Positions 52,746 through 62,125 of a stretch of DNA of 64,000 nucleotides are shown here, piece after piece. How positions within the stretch are numbered: the first letter of the stretch is position 1; each line of letters starts with the position of its first letter. The DNA is from Pedobacter cryoconitis. Its GTDB lineage: Bacteria > Bacteroidota > Bacteroidia > Sphingobacteriales > Sphingobacteriaceae. The notes under the pieces are model-generated. The model had not been told where the DNA came from, did not search any database, and saw only the letters and a program-made list of their open reading frames with translations. The translations under genes were made by a program, and so were the position numbers. The stretch is taken from positions 30,230-94,229 of the forward strand of contig NZ_QLLR01000026.1 of assembly GCF_003259615.1 (NCBI RefSeq), in the 5' to 3' direction.

Positions 52746-55700
52746 TTATAGTTTTCTCTTAACTTCTACTTGTTCGTAAGCTTCAACAATATCACCAACT
52801 TCAATGTTATTAAAGTTCTGTATGTTCAGACCACATTCGTAACCTCTTGCTACTTCTTTCACGTCATCTTTATAACGTTTCAGTGAAGCCAGCTCACCAG
52901 TGTAGACAACCACACCGTCTCTTACGATACGGATCTTACTGTTACGGGTAATCGTTCCATCCAAGACCATACAACCAGCAATTGTTCCCACTTTCGTGAT
53001 TTTGAAGGTATCTCTGATCTCTACGTTGGCAGTAATTTTCTCCTGGAATTCCGGAGCTAACATACCTTCCATCGCAGCTTTGATCTCGTTGATCGCATCA
53101 TAGATGATTGAGTACAGACGAATATCGATTTGCTCAGCTTCAGCAAGTTTTCTTGCACCTGAAGAAGGACGAACCTGGAAACCGATAATAATCGCATCAG
53201 AAGCCGAAGCTAACAATACATCAGATTCTGAGATCTGACCTACCGCTTTACTGATGATATTAATCTGAATCTCTTCAGTAGATAGTTTCAGTAATGAATC
53301 GGCCAATGCCTCAATCGAACCATCCACATCACCTTTAACAATCAGGTTAAGCTCTTTAAAGTTACCAATCGCTAAACGACGGCCAATCTCATCCAGTGTA
53401 ATGTGTTTCTGAGTTCTCAAGCCCTGCTCACGCATCAATTGTAAACGTTTGTTTGCAATCTCTCTCGCTTCAGACTCATTCTCTACAGCATTGAATTTAT
53501 CACCCGCTGTAGGTGCGCCCTGCATACCCAATACCTGTACTGGTACTGAAGGTCCTGCTTGTTCTACTTTTTGTCCACGTTCGTTAAATAACGCTTTCAC
53601 ACGACCACTGTAGCTACCCGCTAAAATCGGATCACCTACTTTTAATGTACCAGCCTGAACCAGTACAGTAGTCACAATACCACGTCCTTTATCTAAGGTC
53701 GCTTCAATTACACTACCAGTAGCGCGTTTATTAGGATTAGCTGTTAATTCTAACAATTCAGCTTCTAATAATACTTTATCTAGTAAAAGATCAACGTTTA
53801 AGCCGCTTTTACCTGAAATTTCCTGAGACTGGAATTTACCACCCCAATCCTCTACTAAGATATTCATGACAGATAACTGCTCACGGATCTTATCAGAGTT
53901 TGCACCTGGTTTATCAATTTTTGTGAAGGCGAATACCAAAGGAACGCCAGCTGCCTGAGCATGACTGATTGCTTCTTTAGTCTGAGGCATCACTGCATCA
54001 TCCGCTGCAACAACAATAATTGCAATATCTGCTACTTTCGCACCACGTGCACGCATCGCTGTAAAGGCTTCGTGACCCGGTGTATCTAAGAAGGTTACTT
54101 TTTTACCAGTTGGTGTAGTTACCATATAAGCACCAATGTGCTGTGTAATACCACCAGCTTCACCAGCTACCACATTCGCTTTACGGATATAATCCAGTAA
54201 AGAGGTCTTACCGTGATCGACGTGACCCATGATCGTAACTACCGGTGCTCTTGGTACTAAATCTTCAGGATTATCTAATTCTTCAATGATACTATCGCCT
54301 TCATCATCCGGTTTAACGAATTGTATTTCGTAACCAAACTCATCTGCAACGATCGTTAATGTTTCTGCATCTAAACGCTGATTGATCGAAACGAACATAC
54401 CCAGACTCATACAAGTACCAATAATTTTGGTAACCGGTACATCCATCATGCTCGCTAATTCGTTTGCCGTAACAAATTCTGTTACTTTCAACACTTTAGA
54501 CTGTAGTTCCTGTTCCATTGCAGCTTCTTCCGCAGAAAGAGCCACATCATCACGTTTACCACGACGCAGTTTTGCACGCTGTGCAAATTTACCAGATTTA
54601 CCAGCTCCGCTTAAACGTGCAAGCGTTGCTTTAATCTGATCTTGTATTTCTTTTTCCGTAGGTTCTTCTTTAGAGCCTCCAGGTCCGCCTGGTTTGCTGT
54701 TTCTAAAGTTAGGCCTGTTGGCAGTATTGTTTGTATTGTTCCTGAAATCAGGTCTGTTGGTAAAAGTTGGCACGCCCGCAGGTTTTGCAGGTGTAGCAGG
54801 ATTATTTCCTCCCTGCTGACCAGGCGCTGAAGGATTACCTCCCGACGACTGATTCTGTCCAGGTGCACCCGGAGCCTTTTTACGCTTGCGTTTCCTTTTC
54901 GCGTCATTGCTGTCCGCCGAAGAAGCGACAGGTTGCGATTTACGTTCAGGTGTTGTCGGCAAGACAATTTTACCAATAATATTTGGTCCGGAAAGTTTTA
55001 CAGAACGGGCTTTGATAACCTCAACTTCGTCAGGTTTATCCGCTTTTGGTGCAACAACTTCTTTAACCGGCTCTGCTTTAACAACAGGTGATTCCACAGG
55101 TTTTGGTTTTTCTTCTTTAACTTCTTCTTCCACAGCTTTAACTACTTCAGGTTTAATTTCAACAGGTTTAGCCTCAATAGGTTTTTCTACTGGCTTAACT
55201 TCCTCCTGAACAACCTTAGGTGCCTCCGGGATAATCGCTGCTGGTGCAGGTGCTTCAACAGGAGCAGCCGGTGTAACCGGAGCTTCAGCTTTCACAACTT
55301 CAGCAGCTGGAAGTTCTTCTTTTTTTGCAGGGCGGGTTTTAGCGTTTAAATCATCAAGATTAATTTTCCCTACAATTTTAACACCTTTCAATGCGCCTTC
55401 TTCAACCTTTTCAGTTTCCTTTTCTACTACTGCTTCTTTTTCAGGAGCAGGTACAGGAGCTACTTCTTCCTTAGGTTTCTCAACTGTAGGAGGAGTGTAG
55501 GAATGAAGGTTCTTGATTAAAATGCCCTCGCTTTCGAATTCAACATTTTTTCTAGGTGCATCCGCAACTTTTTCAGTTACTTCAGGTTCATCACGACGAA
55601 TTTTACCTATAACAATTTGATTGGCTTCTTCTTTTACGATTTTATCTCCCTGAAACTCTTTCAATAATGCATTATACATATCGCGGGAGAGTTTAGTAGT

Positions 55701-55814
55701 GGGTTTATTCTCAACAGAAAAGCCTTTCTTTTCTAAAAACTCAACGGCCGTAGCTATCCCTACGTTAAGTTCCTTAACTGCTTTGAATAAAATTATTGGT
55801 TTGTCGTCTGACAT
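52746..55814 (-). CDS. infB: Translation initiation factor IF-2
   Basis: 1022 residues. N-terminal IF2 region (about 1-60), a long charged Pro/Glu/Lys linker with a basic Arg/Gly/Asn stretch, then the second IF2_N domain (about 440-490). The G domain begins GHVDHGKT (about 530), DTPGHEAFTAMRARG, and TKIDKPG. Domains 2-4 follow. It places fMet-tRNA on the ribosome. Last gene of the rimP-nusA-infB operon. Confidence 0.98.
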   Translation of the reverse strand: MSDDKPIILFKAVKELNVGIATAVEFLEKKGFSVENKPTTKLSRDMYNALLKEFQGDKIVKEEANQIVIGKIRRDEPEVTEKVADAPRKNVEFESEGILIKNLHSYTPPTVEKPKEEVAPVPAPEKEAVVEKETEKVEEGALKGVKIVGKINLDDLNAKTRPAKKEELPAAEVVKAEAPVTPAAPVEAPAPAAIIPEAPKVVQEEVKPVEKPIEAKPVEIKPEVVKAVEEEVKEEKPKPVESPVVKAEPVKEVVAPKADKPDEVEVIKARSVKLSGPNIIGKIVLPTTPERKSQPVASSADSNDAKRKRKRKKAPGAPGQNQSSGGNPSAPGQQGGNNPATPAKPAGVPTFTNRPDFRNNTNNTANRPNFRNSKPGGPGGSKEEPTEKEIQDQIKATLARLSGAGKSGKFAQRAKLRRGKRDDVALSAEEAAMEQELQSKVLKVTEFVTANELASMMDVPVTKIIGTCMSLGMFVSINQRLDAETLTIVADEFGYEIQFVKPDDEGDSIIEELDNPEDLVPRAPVVTIMGHVDHGKTSLLDYIRKANVVAGEAGGITQHIGAYMVTTPTGKKVTFLDTPGHEAFTAMRARGAKVADIAIIVVAADDAVMPQTKEAISHAQAAGVPLVFAFTKIDKPGANSDKIREQLSVMNILVEDWGGKFQSQEISGKSGLNVDLLLDKVLLEAELLELTANPNKRATGSVIEATLDKGRGIVTTVLVQAGTLKVGDPILAGSYSGRVKALFNERGQKVEQAGPSVPVQVLGMQGAPTAGDKFNAVENESEAREIANKRLQLMREQGLRTQKHITLDEIGRRLAIGNFKELNLIVKGDVDGSIEALADSLLKLSTEEIQINIISKAVGQISESDVLLASASDAIIIGFQVRPSSGARKLAEAEQIDIRLYSIIYDAINEIKAAMEGMLAPEFQEKITANVEIRDTFKITKVGTIAGCMVLDGTITRNSKIRIVRDGVVVYTGELASLKRYKDDVKEVARGYECGLNIQNFNNIEVGDIVEAYEQVEVKRKL

Positions 55815-55886
55815 TGATATCCTATTTTTTCTTAATTCTTATACAAAAGTAACGTTTATTCTTGTTTTTTCTCATCAAGTCAACGC

Positions 55887-57122
55887 TTATTCAAATTCTG
55901 ACTGTAATATACTGATAACTTCTTTAATAGTTTCTTCCTCCAGATCAGTTCTTTTTACTAATTCGTCTACTGACAGCGCTAGTACGCTTCTTGCTGTATC
56001 ACAGCCAATTGATTTCAATTCATCGATAATCCAGCTATCGATTTCATCCGAGAATTCTTCGATATCCACATCTTCATCTTCTTCACCAGCTTCGCGGTAA
56101 ACATCAATCTCATAACCAGTTAATTTACCGGCAAGCTTGATATTATGTCCGCCACGGCCAATTGCAAGAGAAACCTGGTCAGGCTTCAGGTAAACCGAAG
56201 CATGTTTGGTTACATCATCCAATTTGATCGAAGTGATTTTAGCAGGGCTCAAAGCTCTGGTGATATAAAGAGAAATATTATTAGTGAAATTGATTACATC
56301 AATATTCTCATTTTTAAGTTCTCTCACGATTCCATGAATACGTGAACCTTTCATACCAACACAAGCACCCACCGGGTCAATTCTGTCATCATAAGATTCC
56401 ACGGCTACTTTAGCACGTTCCCCTGGTTCACGAACAATTTTCTTAATTGTAATTAAACCGTCGAAGATCTCAGGAACCTCAATTTCAAACAAACGCTGTA
56501 AAAACTCAGGAGCAATTCTTGAAATGATAATCTTTGGCGTGCTATTCATCATATCCACCTTTAAGATTACCGCACGTACAGTATCACCTTTTTTGAAATA
56601 ATCAGCTGGTATCTGTTCAGTTTTAGGCATGATCAACTCATTACCCTCATCATCCAGTACTAACGTTTCTTTTTTCCAAACCTGGTAAACTTCTCCTGTT
56701 ACGATTTCTCCAACTCTGTCCTTATATTTCTTAAAGATCTCGTCTTTCTCTAATTCAAGTACTTTAGATACCAGTGTCTGACGTGCAGCTAAAATTGCTC
56801 TTCTTCCAAAACTCTCTAAAGTAATCTGCTCAATGTAGTCGTCTCCAACTTCCATATCTGCATCTAACTGCTTAACCTCAGCCAGTTCAATTTCAAGATC
56901 ATCATCTTCAGAAAAGCCGTCTTCCATTACTTTTCTTGTACGCCAGATCTCTAAATCACCATTGTCAGGGTTAACAATTACATCACAATTCTCATCAGTA
57001 CCATATTTCTTACGTAACATGCTACGAAATACTTCTTCCAGCACACTGATCACCGTAGGACGGTCGATGTTCTTGAACTCTTTGAATTCTTGAAATGAAT
57101 CGATTAAATTAATATTGCTCAT
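55887..57122 (-). CDS. nusA: Transcription termination/antitermination factor NusA
   Basis: 411 residues. N-terminal RNA-polymerase-binding domain (about 1-130), S1 domain (about 135-205; GEIVTGEVYQVWKKETLVL) and two KH domains (about 230-350; GMKGSRIHGIVREL, AIGRGGHNIKLA). A short acidic C-terminal tail replaces the repeat domains of E. coli. It binds elongating polymerase and nascent RNA. Two nt downstream of rimP; 72 nt before infB. Confidence 0.97.
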   Translation of the reverse strand: MSNINLIDSFQEFKEFKNIDRPTVISVLEEVFRSMLRKKYGTDENCDVIVNPDNGDLEIWRTRKVMEDGFSEDDDLEIELAEVKQLDADMEVGDDYIEQITLESFGRRAILAARQTLVSKVLELEKDEIFKKYKDRVGEIVTGEVYQVWKKETLVLDDEGNELIMPKTEQIPADYFKKGDTVRAVILKVDMMNSTPKIIISRIAPEFLQRLFEIEVPEIFDGLITIKKIVREPGERAKVAVESYDDRIDPVGACVGMKGSRIHGIVRELKNENIDVINFTNNISLYITRALSPAKITSIKLDDVTKHASVYLKPDQVSLAIGRGGHNIKLAGKLTGYEIDVYREAGEEDEDVDIEEFSDEIDSWIIDELKSIGCDTARSVLALSVDELVKRTDLEEETIKEVISILQSEFE

Positions 57123-57124
57123 TT

Positions 57125-57589
57125 TTATTTAAATGAAATTAAAACCTTTGTTTCTATTATATTACTAAAGTCCAGACTGGTTTCAACCAATTGTGCTTTC
57201 TTTCCTTTTTCTTTTACTTTCGCTTCAATGGTGATCGACTGTGCATTTACATCCAGCAGTTTTCCTTCCATAATATCACCTCCGGTAACTTTAACACTCA
57301 ATTCGCGTCCGATGTTTTTCTCGTACTGTCTTTGAAGCTTTAACGGCTCGCCGACACCAGGAGAGGAAACTTCCAGGTTATATGCTTTCTCAATAGTATT
57401 TTCTTCTTCCAGATGAAATCCAACATGTCTGCTAATTGCAGCACAATCCTGAATACTGATGCCCTGATCACCATCTACATGAATGATTAACTTATTGCCA
57501 GGCAACAGCTTTACCTCCACTAAAAACAACTCCGGTCTGTCCGAAATTTTTTCCTCTACTAATTCTATTACTCTCTTCTCTACTTGCAT
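57125..57589 (-). CDS. rimP: Ribosome maturation factor RimP
   Basis: 154 residues. N-terminal RimP domain with LIIHVDGDQGISIQDCAAISRHV, then EVSSPGVGEPLKLQRQYEKNIGRELSV and a C-terminal SH3-like domain. It assists 30S subunit maturation. Heads the classical rimP-nusA-infB operon; a GC-rich leader hairpin and a consensus -7 box precede it. Confidence 0.96.
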   Translation of the reverse strand: MQVEKRVIELVEEKISDRPELFLVEVKLLPGNKLIIHVDGDQGISIQDCAAISRHVGFHLEEENTIEKAYNLEVSSPGVGEPLKLQRQYEKNIGRELSVKVTGGDIMEGKLLDVNAQSITIEAKVKEKGKKAQLVETSLDFSNIIETKVLISFK

Positions 57590-57612
57590 AAACCAATTTG
57601 CGGATAAAAGAA

Positions 57613-57636
57613 AAGAGGGGACATCTGCCCCCTCTT
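57613..57636 (-). promoter_or_regulatory. GC-rich leader hairpin of the rimP operon
   Basis: AAGAGGGG / CCCCTCTT (8 bp, 8-nt loop) lies in the leader between the promoter box and the rimP ATG. It lacks a T-tract, so it is not a simple terminator; it may affect translation or be a target of autoregulation. Confidence 0.5.
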
Positions 57637-57653
57637 GCCCCTCTATATCAGTG

Positions 57654-57661
57654 CAAAGGTA
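57654..57661 (-). promoter_or_regulatory. -7 box TACCTTTG of the rimP-nusA-infB operon
   Basis: Exact consensus on the minus strand, 64 nt upstream of the rimP start. No TTG at the standard -33 spacing. Confidence 0.6.
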
Positions 57662-57795
57662 GGGATTTTATTTCAAAAATAAAAACAAATACCGCTTGTA
57701 AATCCATTGTTGTTTACCAGATCTAATTTAAAAAAATTAAATAACAGCCTGAAACAGAAAATAAAAAAAAAATAAAAGCAGGTGTTATTAAAGCC

Positions 57796-58230
57796 TTAAC
57801 GCTTTAGCATGACCTGCTGAGGCTTTACACTATGATTTAGCCGGCCGCTGATTATTTTCTCCGTGCTGGCAAATTTTGCATTCATATAGGAGATCACTAA
57901 ATAATTTTTTCCTGAAATAAATGATTCAGCAGGTTTAAAAACCAAAGTACTGTCTGTTACTTCAAGCTTACCGGGTACATTATGTTCCATGCTGATTGTA
58001 TCCTCATCAGCAGGTGTCTCTAAAACAGTAATTAAATCTGCATGCGCGGTATCTACCCCGGGTATGTTCCTGATCAGCCCTAAACCAGCCGGATCAATGT
58101 CTGAAAGGATAATTGCAGTACTATCCGCTGAAAACCGGACAGAAAGTGGCTTATTATTTGCTGAAGAACATGACATTAAACAAGCCATCCCAAACAGCAG
58201 CGGAGGTAATTTTAATAAACAGCTGTACAT
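57796..58230 (-). CDS. Hypothetical lipoprotein, 144 residues
   Basis: Signal with lipobox LMSC (Cys about 21) and a beta-rich mature part (LSVRFSADSTAIILSD, LVFKPAESFISGKNYLVISY). No family recognised. It is divergent from the small membrane protein at 58249, with only 18 nt between start codons. Confidence 0.82.
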   Translation of the reverse strand: MYSCLLKLPPLLFGMACLMSCSSANNKPLSVRFSADSTAIILSDIDPAGLGLIRNIPGVDTAHADLITVLETPADEDTISMEHNVPGKLEVTDSTLVFKPAESFISGKNYLVISYMNAKFASTEKIISGRLNHSVKPQQVMLKR

Positions 58231-58248
58231 TTTTTAAAACTAACCATT

Positions 58249-58596
58249 ATGAAACTTATTATTGAAATTTTATTGATGGGTCTGGCCATGCTGCTGGGTT
58301 CATACCTTGTTCCGGGCGTTCATATCGACGGTTTCGGCACTGCTATTATAGCTGCCGTGCTGATTGCACTGGCCAATGCGACCATCGGTTTTATTTTAAG
58401 ACTGCTTACTTTTCCTATTAACTTTCTTACACTGGGCCTGATGTCTTTCATCATTACCGTATTAATGATCTTGTTAGTAGACAGTATGATGTCAGGATTT
58501 AATACTTCCGGCTTCTTTGCTGCTGCATTTTTAGCCATTGTTGTCGCTATAATCAAAGCTTTATTCGGTACAATTGCCGGTACTGATAACGATTAA
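58249..58596 (+). CDS. Phage-holin-family-like (YvlD type) membrane protein
   Basis: 115 residues, with three to four transmembrane helices (about 3-20, 28-52, 55-80, 88-110). Pattern LGSYLVPGVHIDGFGTAIIAAVLIALANATIGF and LLTFPINFLTLG matches PF04020. Despite the family name, such proteins are chromosomal and not phage lysis proteins. A strong terminator follows. Confidence 0.9.
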   Translation: MKLIIEILLMGLAMLLGSYLVPGVHIDGFGTAIIAAVLIALANATIGFILRLLTFPINFLTLGLMSFIITVLMILLVDSMMSGFNTSGFFAAAFLAIVVAIIKALFGTIAGTDND

Positions 58597-58604
58597 CCAA
58601 ATTA

Positions 58605-58637
58605 AAAGGGCCATTTCCAAAACAGGAAACGGCCCTT
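58605..58637. terminator. Terminator between convergent membrane-protein and acyl-CoA dehydrogenase genes
   Basis: AAAGGGCC-at-TTCC / GGAA-ac-GGCCCTTT; A/T runs flank the stem, but T runs are short. Confidence 0.7.
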
Positions 58638-58660
58638 TACAAAGTTTTTATTGGACTATA

Positions 58661-59800
58661 TTATCTTAATATCTCTCTTGAAATTACCATTTGCTGGATT
58701 TCAGAAGTACCCTCATAGATCTGTGTAATTTTTGCATCACGCATTAAACGCTCCACATGGTATTCTTTAACGAATCCATAGCCGCCATGTACCTGAACAG
58801 CCTCAACAGTCACATCCATCGCCACTTTCGAAGCATATAATTTGGCCATAGAGCCAGCTAATGTATAAGGCAGCCCCTGATCTTTTAACCATGCCGCTTT
58901 ATAAACCAGCATTCTTGCTGCTTCAATACTTGTAGCCATGTCCGCTAATTTAAAGGCAATCGCCTGATGTTCTGCAATTGGTTTACCGAATGATTTACGT
59001 TGTTTGGCATAATCAAGCGCCAATTCATACGCACCAGCTGCAATACCCAAAGCCTGAGCAGCGATACCAATACGGCCACCCTCTAAAGTCTTCATCGCAA
59101 ACTTAAACCCGAATCCATCCTCGCCAATTCTGTTTTCCTTAGGAATTTTAACGTCATTGAACATCAGAGAATGTGTATCAGACCCGCGGATACCCATTTT
59201 ATTCTCTTTCGGACCAATTGTAAAGCCTTCCATGCCTTTTTCTACAATGAAAGCATTGATTCCTTTATGTTTAAGATCAGGATGTGTTTGCGCGATAACC
59301 AGGTAAGTAGAAGCCGTGCTTCCGTTGGTGATCCAGTTTTTTGTTCCGTTCAACAGGTAATAATCCCCTTTATCTTCTGCAGTAGTCTGCTGAGAAGTTG
59401 CATCAGAACCTGCTTCTGGCTCAGATAAACAGAATGCACCGATCTGTTGTCCTGAAGCTAAAGGTGTAAGATATTTTTCTTTTTGAAATTCAGAGCCGTA
59501 AGCCTCTAAGCCATAACAAACTAAAGAATTATTGACAGAAACCACCACTGAGGCTGAGGCATCAACTTTAGAAAGCTCTTCCATAACCAGCACGTATGAA
59601 ACCGCATCTAAACCGCTTCCACCGAACTTTTCTGAAACCATCATCCCTAAAAAACCCAGTTCGCCAAGTTTTTTCACCTGCTCTGCCGGAAATTTTTGAT
59701 GTTCGTCTCTTTCAATTACACCAGGCTTTAATTCATGCTGCGCGAAATCTCTCGCAGCCTGCTGGATCATCAATTGTTCTTCACTTAGTTGAAATAGCAT
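58661..59800 (-). CDS. Acyl-CoA dehydrogenase
   Basis: 379 residues from ATG 59800; the frame upstream begins at TTG and would overlap the promoter box TAAATTTG (59831-59838). FAD/acyl-CoA contacts: GAFCLSEPEAGSDA, WITNG, and the catalytic Glu in QIYEGTSEIQ near the C-terminus. Short- to medium-chain type. It takes alpha-beta hydrogens from acyl-CoA in fatty-acid or branched-chain degradation. Confidence 0.95.
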   Translation of the reverse strand: MLFQLSEEQLMIQQAARDFAQHELKPGVIERDEHQKFPAEQVKKLGELGFLGMMVSEKFGGSGLDAVSYVLVMEELSKVDASASVVVSVNNSLVCYGLEAYGSEFQKEKYLTPLASGQQIGAFCLSEPEAGSDATSQQTTAEDKGDYYLLNGTKNWITNGSTASTYLVIAQTHPDLKHKGINAFIVEKGMEGFTIGPKENKMGIRGSDTHSLMFNDVKIPKENRIGEDGFGFKFAMKTLEGGRIGIAAQALGIAAGAYELALDYAKQRKSFGKPIAEHQAIAFKLADMATSIEAARMLVYKAAWLKDQGLPYTLAGSMAKLYASKVAMDVTVEAVQVHGGYGFVKEYHVERLMRDAKITQIYEGTSEIQQMVISREILR

Positions 59801-59830
59801 AATAATTATTTTTGGAAAATTACTTTTTGC

Positions 59831-59838
59831 CAAATTTA
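59831..59838 (-). promoter_or_regulatory. -7 box TAAATTTG of acyl-CoA dehydrogenase gene
   Basis: Matches TAnnTTTG, leader of about 25 nt to ATG 59800. Confidence 0.4.
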
Positions 59839-59850
59839 GTATTTCAAACT

Positions 59851-59880
59851 GAAAGATACTATGGTTGCATAGTATCTTTC
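59851..59880 (-). terminator. Perfect 13-bp hairpin after panD
   Basis: GAAAGATACTATG and its complement, separated by GTTG. Ten bases beyond the panD stop on the minus strand. No clean T-tract, so strength is uncertain. Confidence 0.6.
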
Positions 59881-59890
59881 CGAAAAATAA

Positions 59891-60241
59891 TTATTTTAGA
59901 AGATGATTGTTATCATCAGGGAACACCAGGATAGGCTTATACAATTTAGCCTCTTCAATAGGTAAAGAGCCATAAGAAATGATAATTAACGTATCTCCAA
60001 CCTGTACCTGCCTTGCAGCCGCACCGTTCAAACATACTGTACCTTTACCGCGTTCACCTTTAATCACATAGGTTTCAAATCTTGCCCCATTATTATTATT
60101 GACAATCTGTACCTTTTCATTAGCAATGATATTCGCGGCATCCATCAGGTCCTCATCAATAGTGATGCTGCCCACATAGTTTAATTCCGCCTGTGTCACC
60201 CTGACACGGTGTATTTTCGATTTTAATATCTCGATAATCAT
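59891..60241 (-). CDS. panD: Aspartate 1-decarboxylase (pyruvoyl enzyme)
   Basis: 116 residues, the usual length. Self-cleavage site at Gly24-Ser25 in LNYVGSITID; the Ser becomes the pyruvoyl group. It makes beta-alanine from aspartate for pantothenate. Downstream of panC by 44 nt, so panC-panD form one unit. Confidence 0.96.
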   Translation of the reverse strand: MIIEILKSKIHRVRVTQAELNYVGSITIDEDLMDAANIIANEKVQIVNNNNGARFETYVIKGERGKGTVCLNGAAARQVQVGDTLIIISYGSLPIEEAKLYKPILVFPDDNNHLLK

Positions 60242-60285
60242 GCTGTAAAGTTAGATAATATTATATTGATTCATTGTAATTCTTG

Positions 60286-61125
60286 TCAGTTGAGCATCAT
60301 GTTATCGATCAGCCTGGTTTCTCCGACTTTTGCCGCAACCAGGGCAACCAGGTGCTGTGCCGCCTTATCATTTTCCGGAAGAAGCGTCTCACTGTTCGCA
60401 ATCGTAAAATAATCGAGCTCTACTCCTTTTACGCTTTGAATGATAGTTATGGCTTCTTTTAATAAGATTTCTATAATTTCTGCCTGAAAATGATCTTTCA
60501 CATAACTCAGTGCCTTGCTTAAGATCAAAGCATGCTCATGTTCTGCTGCAGAAAGGTGAATATTTCTCGAACTCATAGCCAGCCCATCTTCTTCTCTGAT
60601 AATCGGACAGGAAACAATTTTGACCGGCAAATTGAAATGAGCGACCATATTGCGGATCATCAGTACCTGCTGAAAATCTTTCTGACCAAAAAACGCCAGA
60701 TCAGGATCAACTGCATCAAAAAGTTTTTTAACGATTTGGGTTACGCCCTGATAATGTCCTCTTCTGAACTCTCCTTCCAGCAGAAATTCCGCTGGCCCGA
60801 GGTCGATATGCCAGTTATCAGGCGAAGGGTACATTTCTTTGACGGACGGCATAAACACATAATCACATCCCGCTTCCTGCAGCATTTCAATATCATGCTG
60901 TAGTGGCCTGGGATATTTTTCCAGGTCTTTAGGGTCAGTAAACTGCGTTGGATTCACGAAAATACTGCATACTACAACATCTGCATGTTGCTGAGCGATC
61001 TTAACGAGAGATACGTGTCCTTTATGCAAAGCACCCATTGTAGGCACTAATGCTATTTTTTGTTGAGCCAGTTTTAGTGGCTTCAGCAAGCTATTTAATC
61101 CTGCTATTGTATTTATAACTTCCAA
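60286..61125 (-). CDS. panC: Pantothenate synthetase (pantoate-beta-alanine ligase)
   Basis: 279 residues from TTG 61125 (MEVINTIAGLNSLLKPL). HIGH-like motif VPTMGALHKGHVSLV, IFVNPTQF, and KMSKS-like MSSRNIHLS. An upstream in-frame TTG at 61152 would give nine more residues, but that TTG is within a CAACTTTG promoter-like box (61150-61157), so the shorter form is preferred. It joins pantoate and beta-alanine with ATP. Confidence 0.94.
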   Translation of the reverse strand: MEVINTIAGLNSLLKPLKLAQQKIALVPTMGALHKGHVSLVKIAQQHADVVVCSIFVNPTQFTDPKDLEKYPRPLQHDIEMLQEAGCDYVFMPSVKEMYPSPDNWHIDLGPAEFLLEGEFRRGHYQGVTQIVKKLFDAVDPDLAFFGQKDFQQVLMIRNMVAHFNLPVKIVSCPIIREEDGLAMSSRNIHLSAAEHEHALILSKALSYVKDHFQAEIIEILLKEAITIIQSVKGVELDYFTIANSETLLPENDKAAQHLVALVAAKVGETRLIDNMMLN

Positions 61126-61196
61126 ACCGGGTTGTAAAATTTCAAAGTCCAAAGTTGGTTAATTATATAATCCCAACAAAACATCTAAGCAAGATA

Positions 61197-61227
61197 TTGA
61201 TAAATTTGAATAAATTGCTTACCTTTG
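61197..61227 (+). promoter_or_regulatory. Near-perfect Bacteroidota promoter, TTG-N20-TACCTTTG
   Basis: TTG at 61197-61199, 20-nt spacer, TACCTTTG at 61220-61227. It is the clearest promoter in the window and would drive the starch-synthase-like gene with a leader of about 40 nt. Confidence 0.75.
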
Positions 61228-61271
61228 CCCCTTGATTATCTTTTCTTTAACATAAATATTTATTCACAAAT

Positions 61272-62102
61272 ATGGAGATGGCAAAAACGAAGCTACTGAT
61301 TGTTACACACGAGATGTCGCCTTTCCTGGAACTCACCAAAATTTCAGAGATTACCCGTCAATTGCCTCAGGCAATGCAAGAAAAAGGATTTGAGATCCGG
61401 ATTCTTATGCCTAGGTTCGGTAACATCAACGAACGGAGGAACAGGCTGCACGAAGTTATTCGTTTATCAGGAATGAACATCATGATTGATGACAATGACA
61501 ACCCGCTTATTATCAAAGTCGCATCAATTCCAGCAGCCCGTATGCAGGTTTACTTCCTGGATAATGAAGATTATTTCCAGCGCAAGTATGTATTCAGAGA
61601 TAAAGAAAACAAGTTTTATGCAGACAACGACGAAAGAACAATCTTCTTTTGCAAAGGCGCGCTGGAAACTGTTAAAAAGTTAGGCTGGGCACCGGATATT
61701 GTGCATTGCCATGGCTGGATGACTTCATTGGTTCCTGTTTACATCAAAACTTCTTACAAAAACGACCCTACATTTAAGAACTCTAAAGTTGTTTATTCTG
61801 TTTATGAAAACTGCTTCACTGAAACTTTACATGCTGATTTGCATAAAAAAGCAGTGATGAACAACATGACAGCAGACGACACCAAAGTTTTCGAAAATGC
61901 AGACAGCAATACTTTGCATATTGGTGCAATTACTTACGCTGACGCTGTAGTTTTAGCCGATGAGAAAATTGATGCTGATGTGTTAAAATTTGTTAAAGAT
62001 TCAAATAAGCCAACTTTAGCCTTTAATTTAACCGAAAATTTCGAGAACTTCTACGCTTTATATGAAGAAATCTCGAATGATGAATTGGTTTCAATAGCAT
62101 AA
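61272..62102 (+). CDS. Truncated glycogen/starch synthase-like protein (GT5 N-terminal domain only)
   Basis: 276 residues, against about 480 for a full GT5 enzyme. The glycogen-synthase N-terminal domain is seen (KLLIVTHEMSPFLEL, VHCHGWMTSLVPVY), but the C-terminal nucleotide-binding domain is absent. The KTGGL motif that binds ADP-glucose is replaced (LTKISEITRQLP). Catalysis is therefore unlikely. The ORF is intact with its own promoter. It diverges from panC, an arrangement I recall from other Bacteroidota genomes. Confidence 0.88.
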   Translation: MEMAKTKLLIVTHEMSPFLELTKISEITRQLPQAMQEKGFEIRILMPRFGNINERRNRLHEVIRLSGMNIMIDDNDNPLIIKVASIPAARMQVYFLDNEDYFQRKYVFRDKENKFYADNDERTIFFCKGALETVKKLGWAPDIVHCHGWMTSLVPVYIKTSYKNDPTFKNSKVVYSVYENCFTETLHADLHKKAVMNNMTADDTKVFENADSNTLHIGAITYADAVVLADEKIDADVLKFVKDSNKPTLAFNLTENFENFYALYEEISNDELVSIA

Positions 62103-62125
62103 ACTCAGGTATTATTAAATTAATT

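Noticed and set aside
58249..58596. Prophage or lysis function for the holin-family protein
   Set aside because: PF04020 members are widespread chromosomal membrane proteins; no phage gene is nearby.
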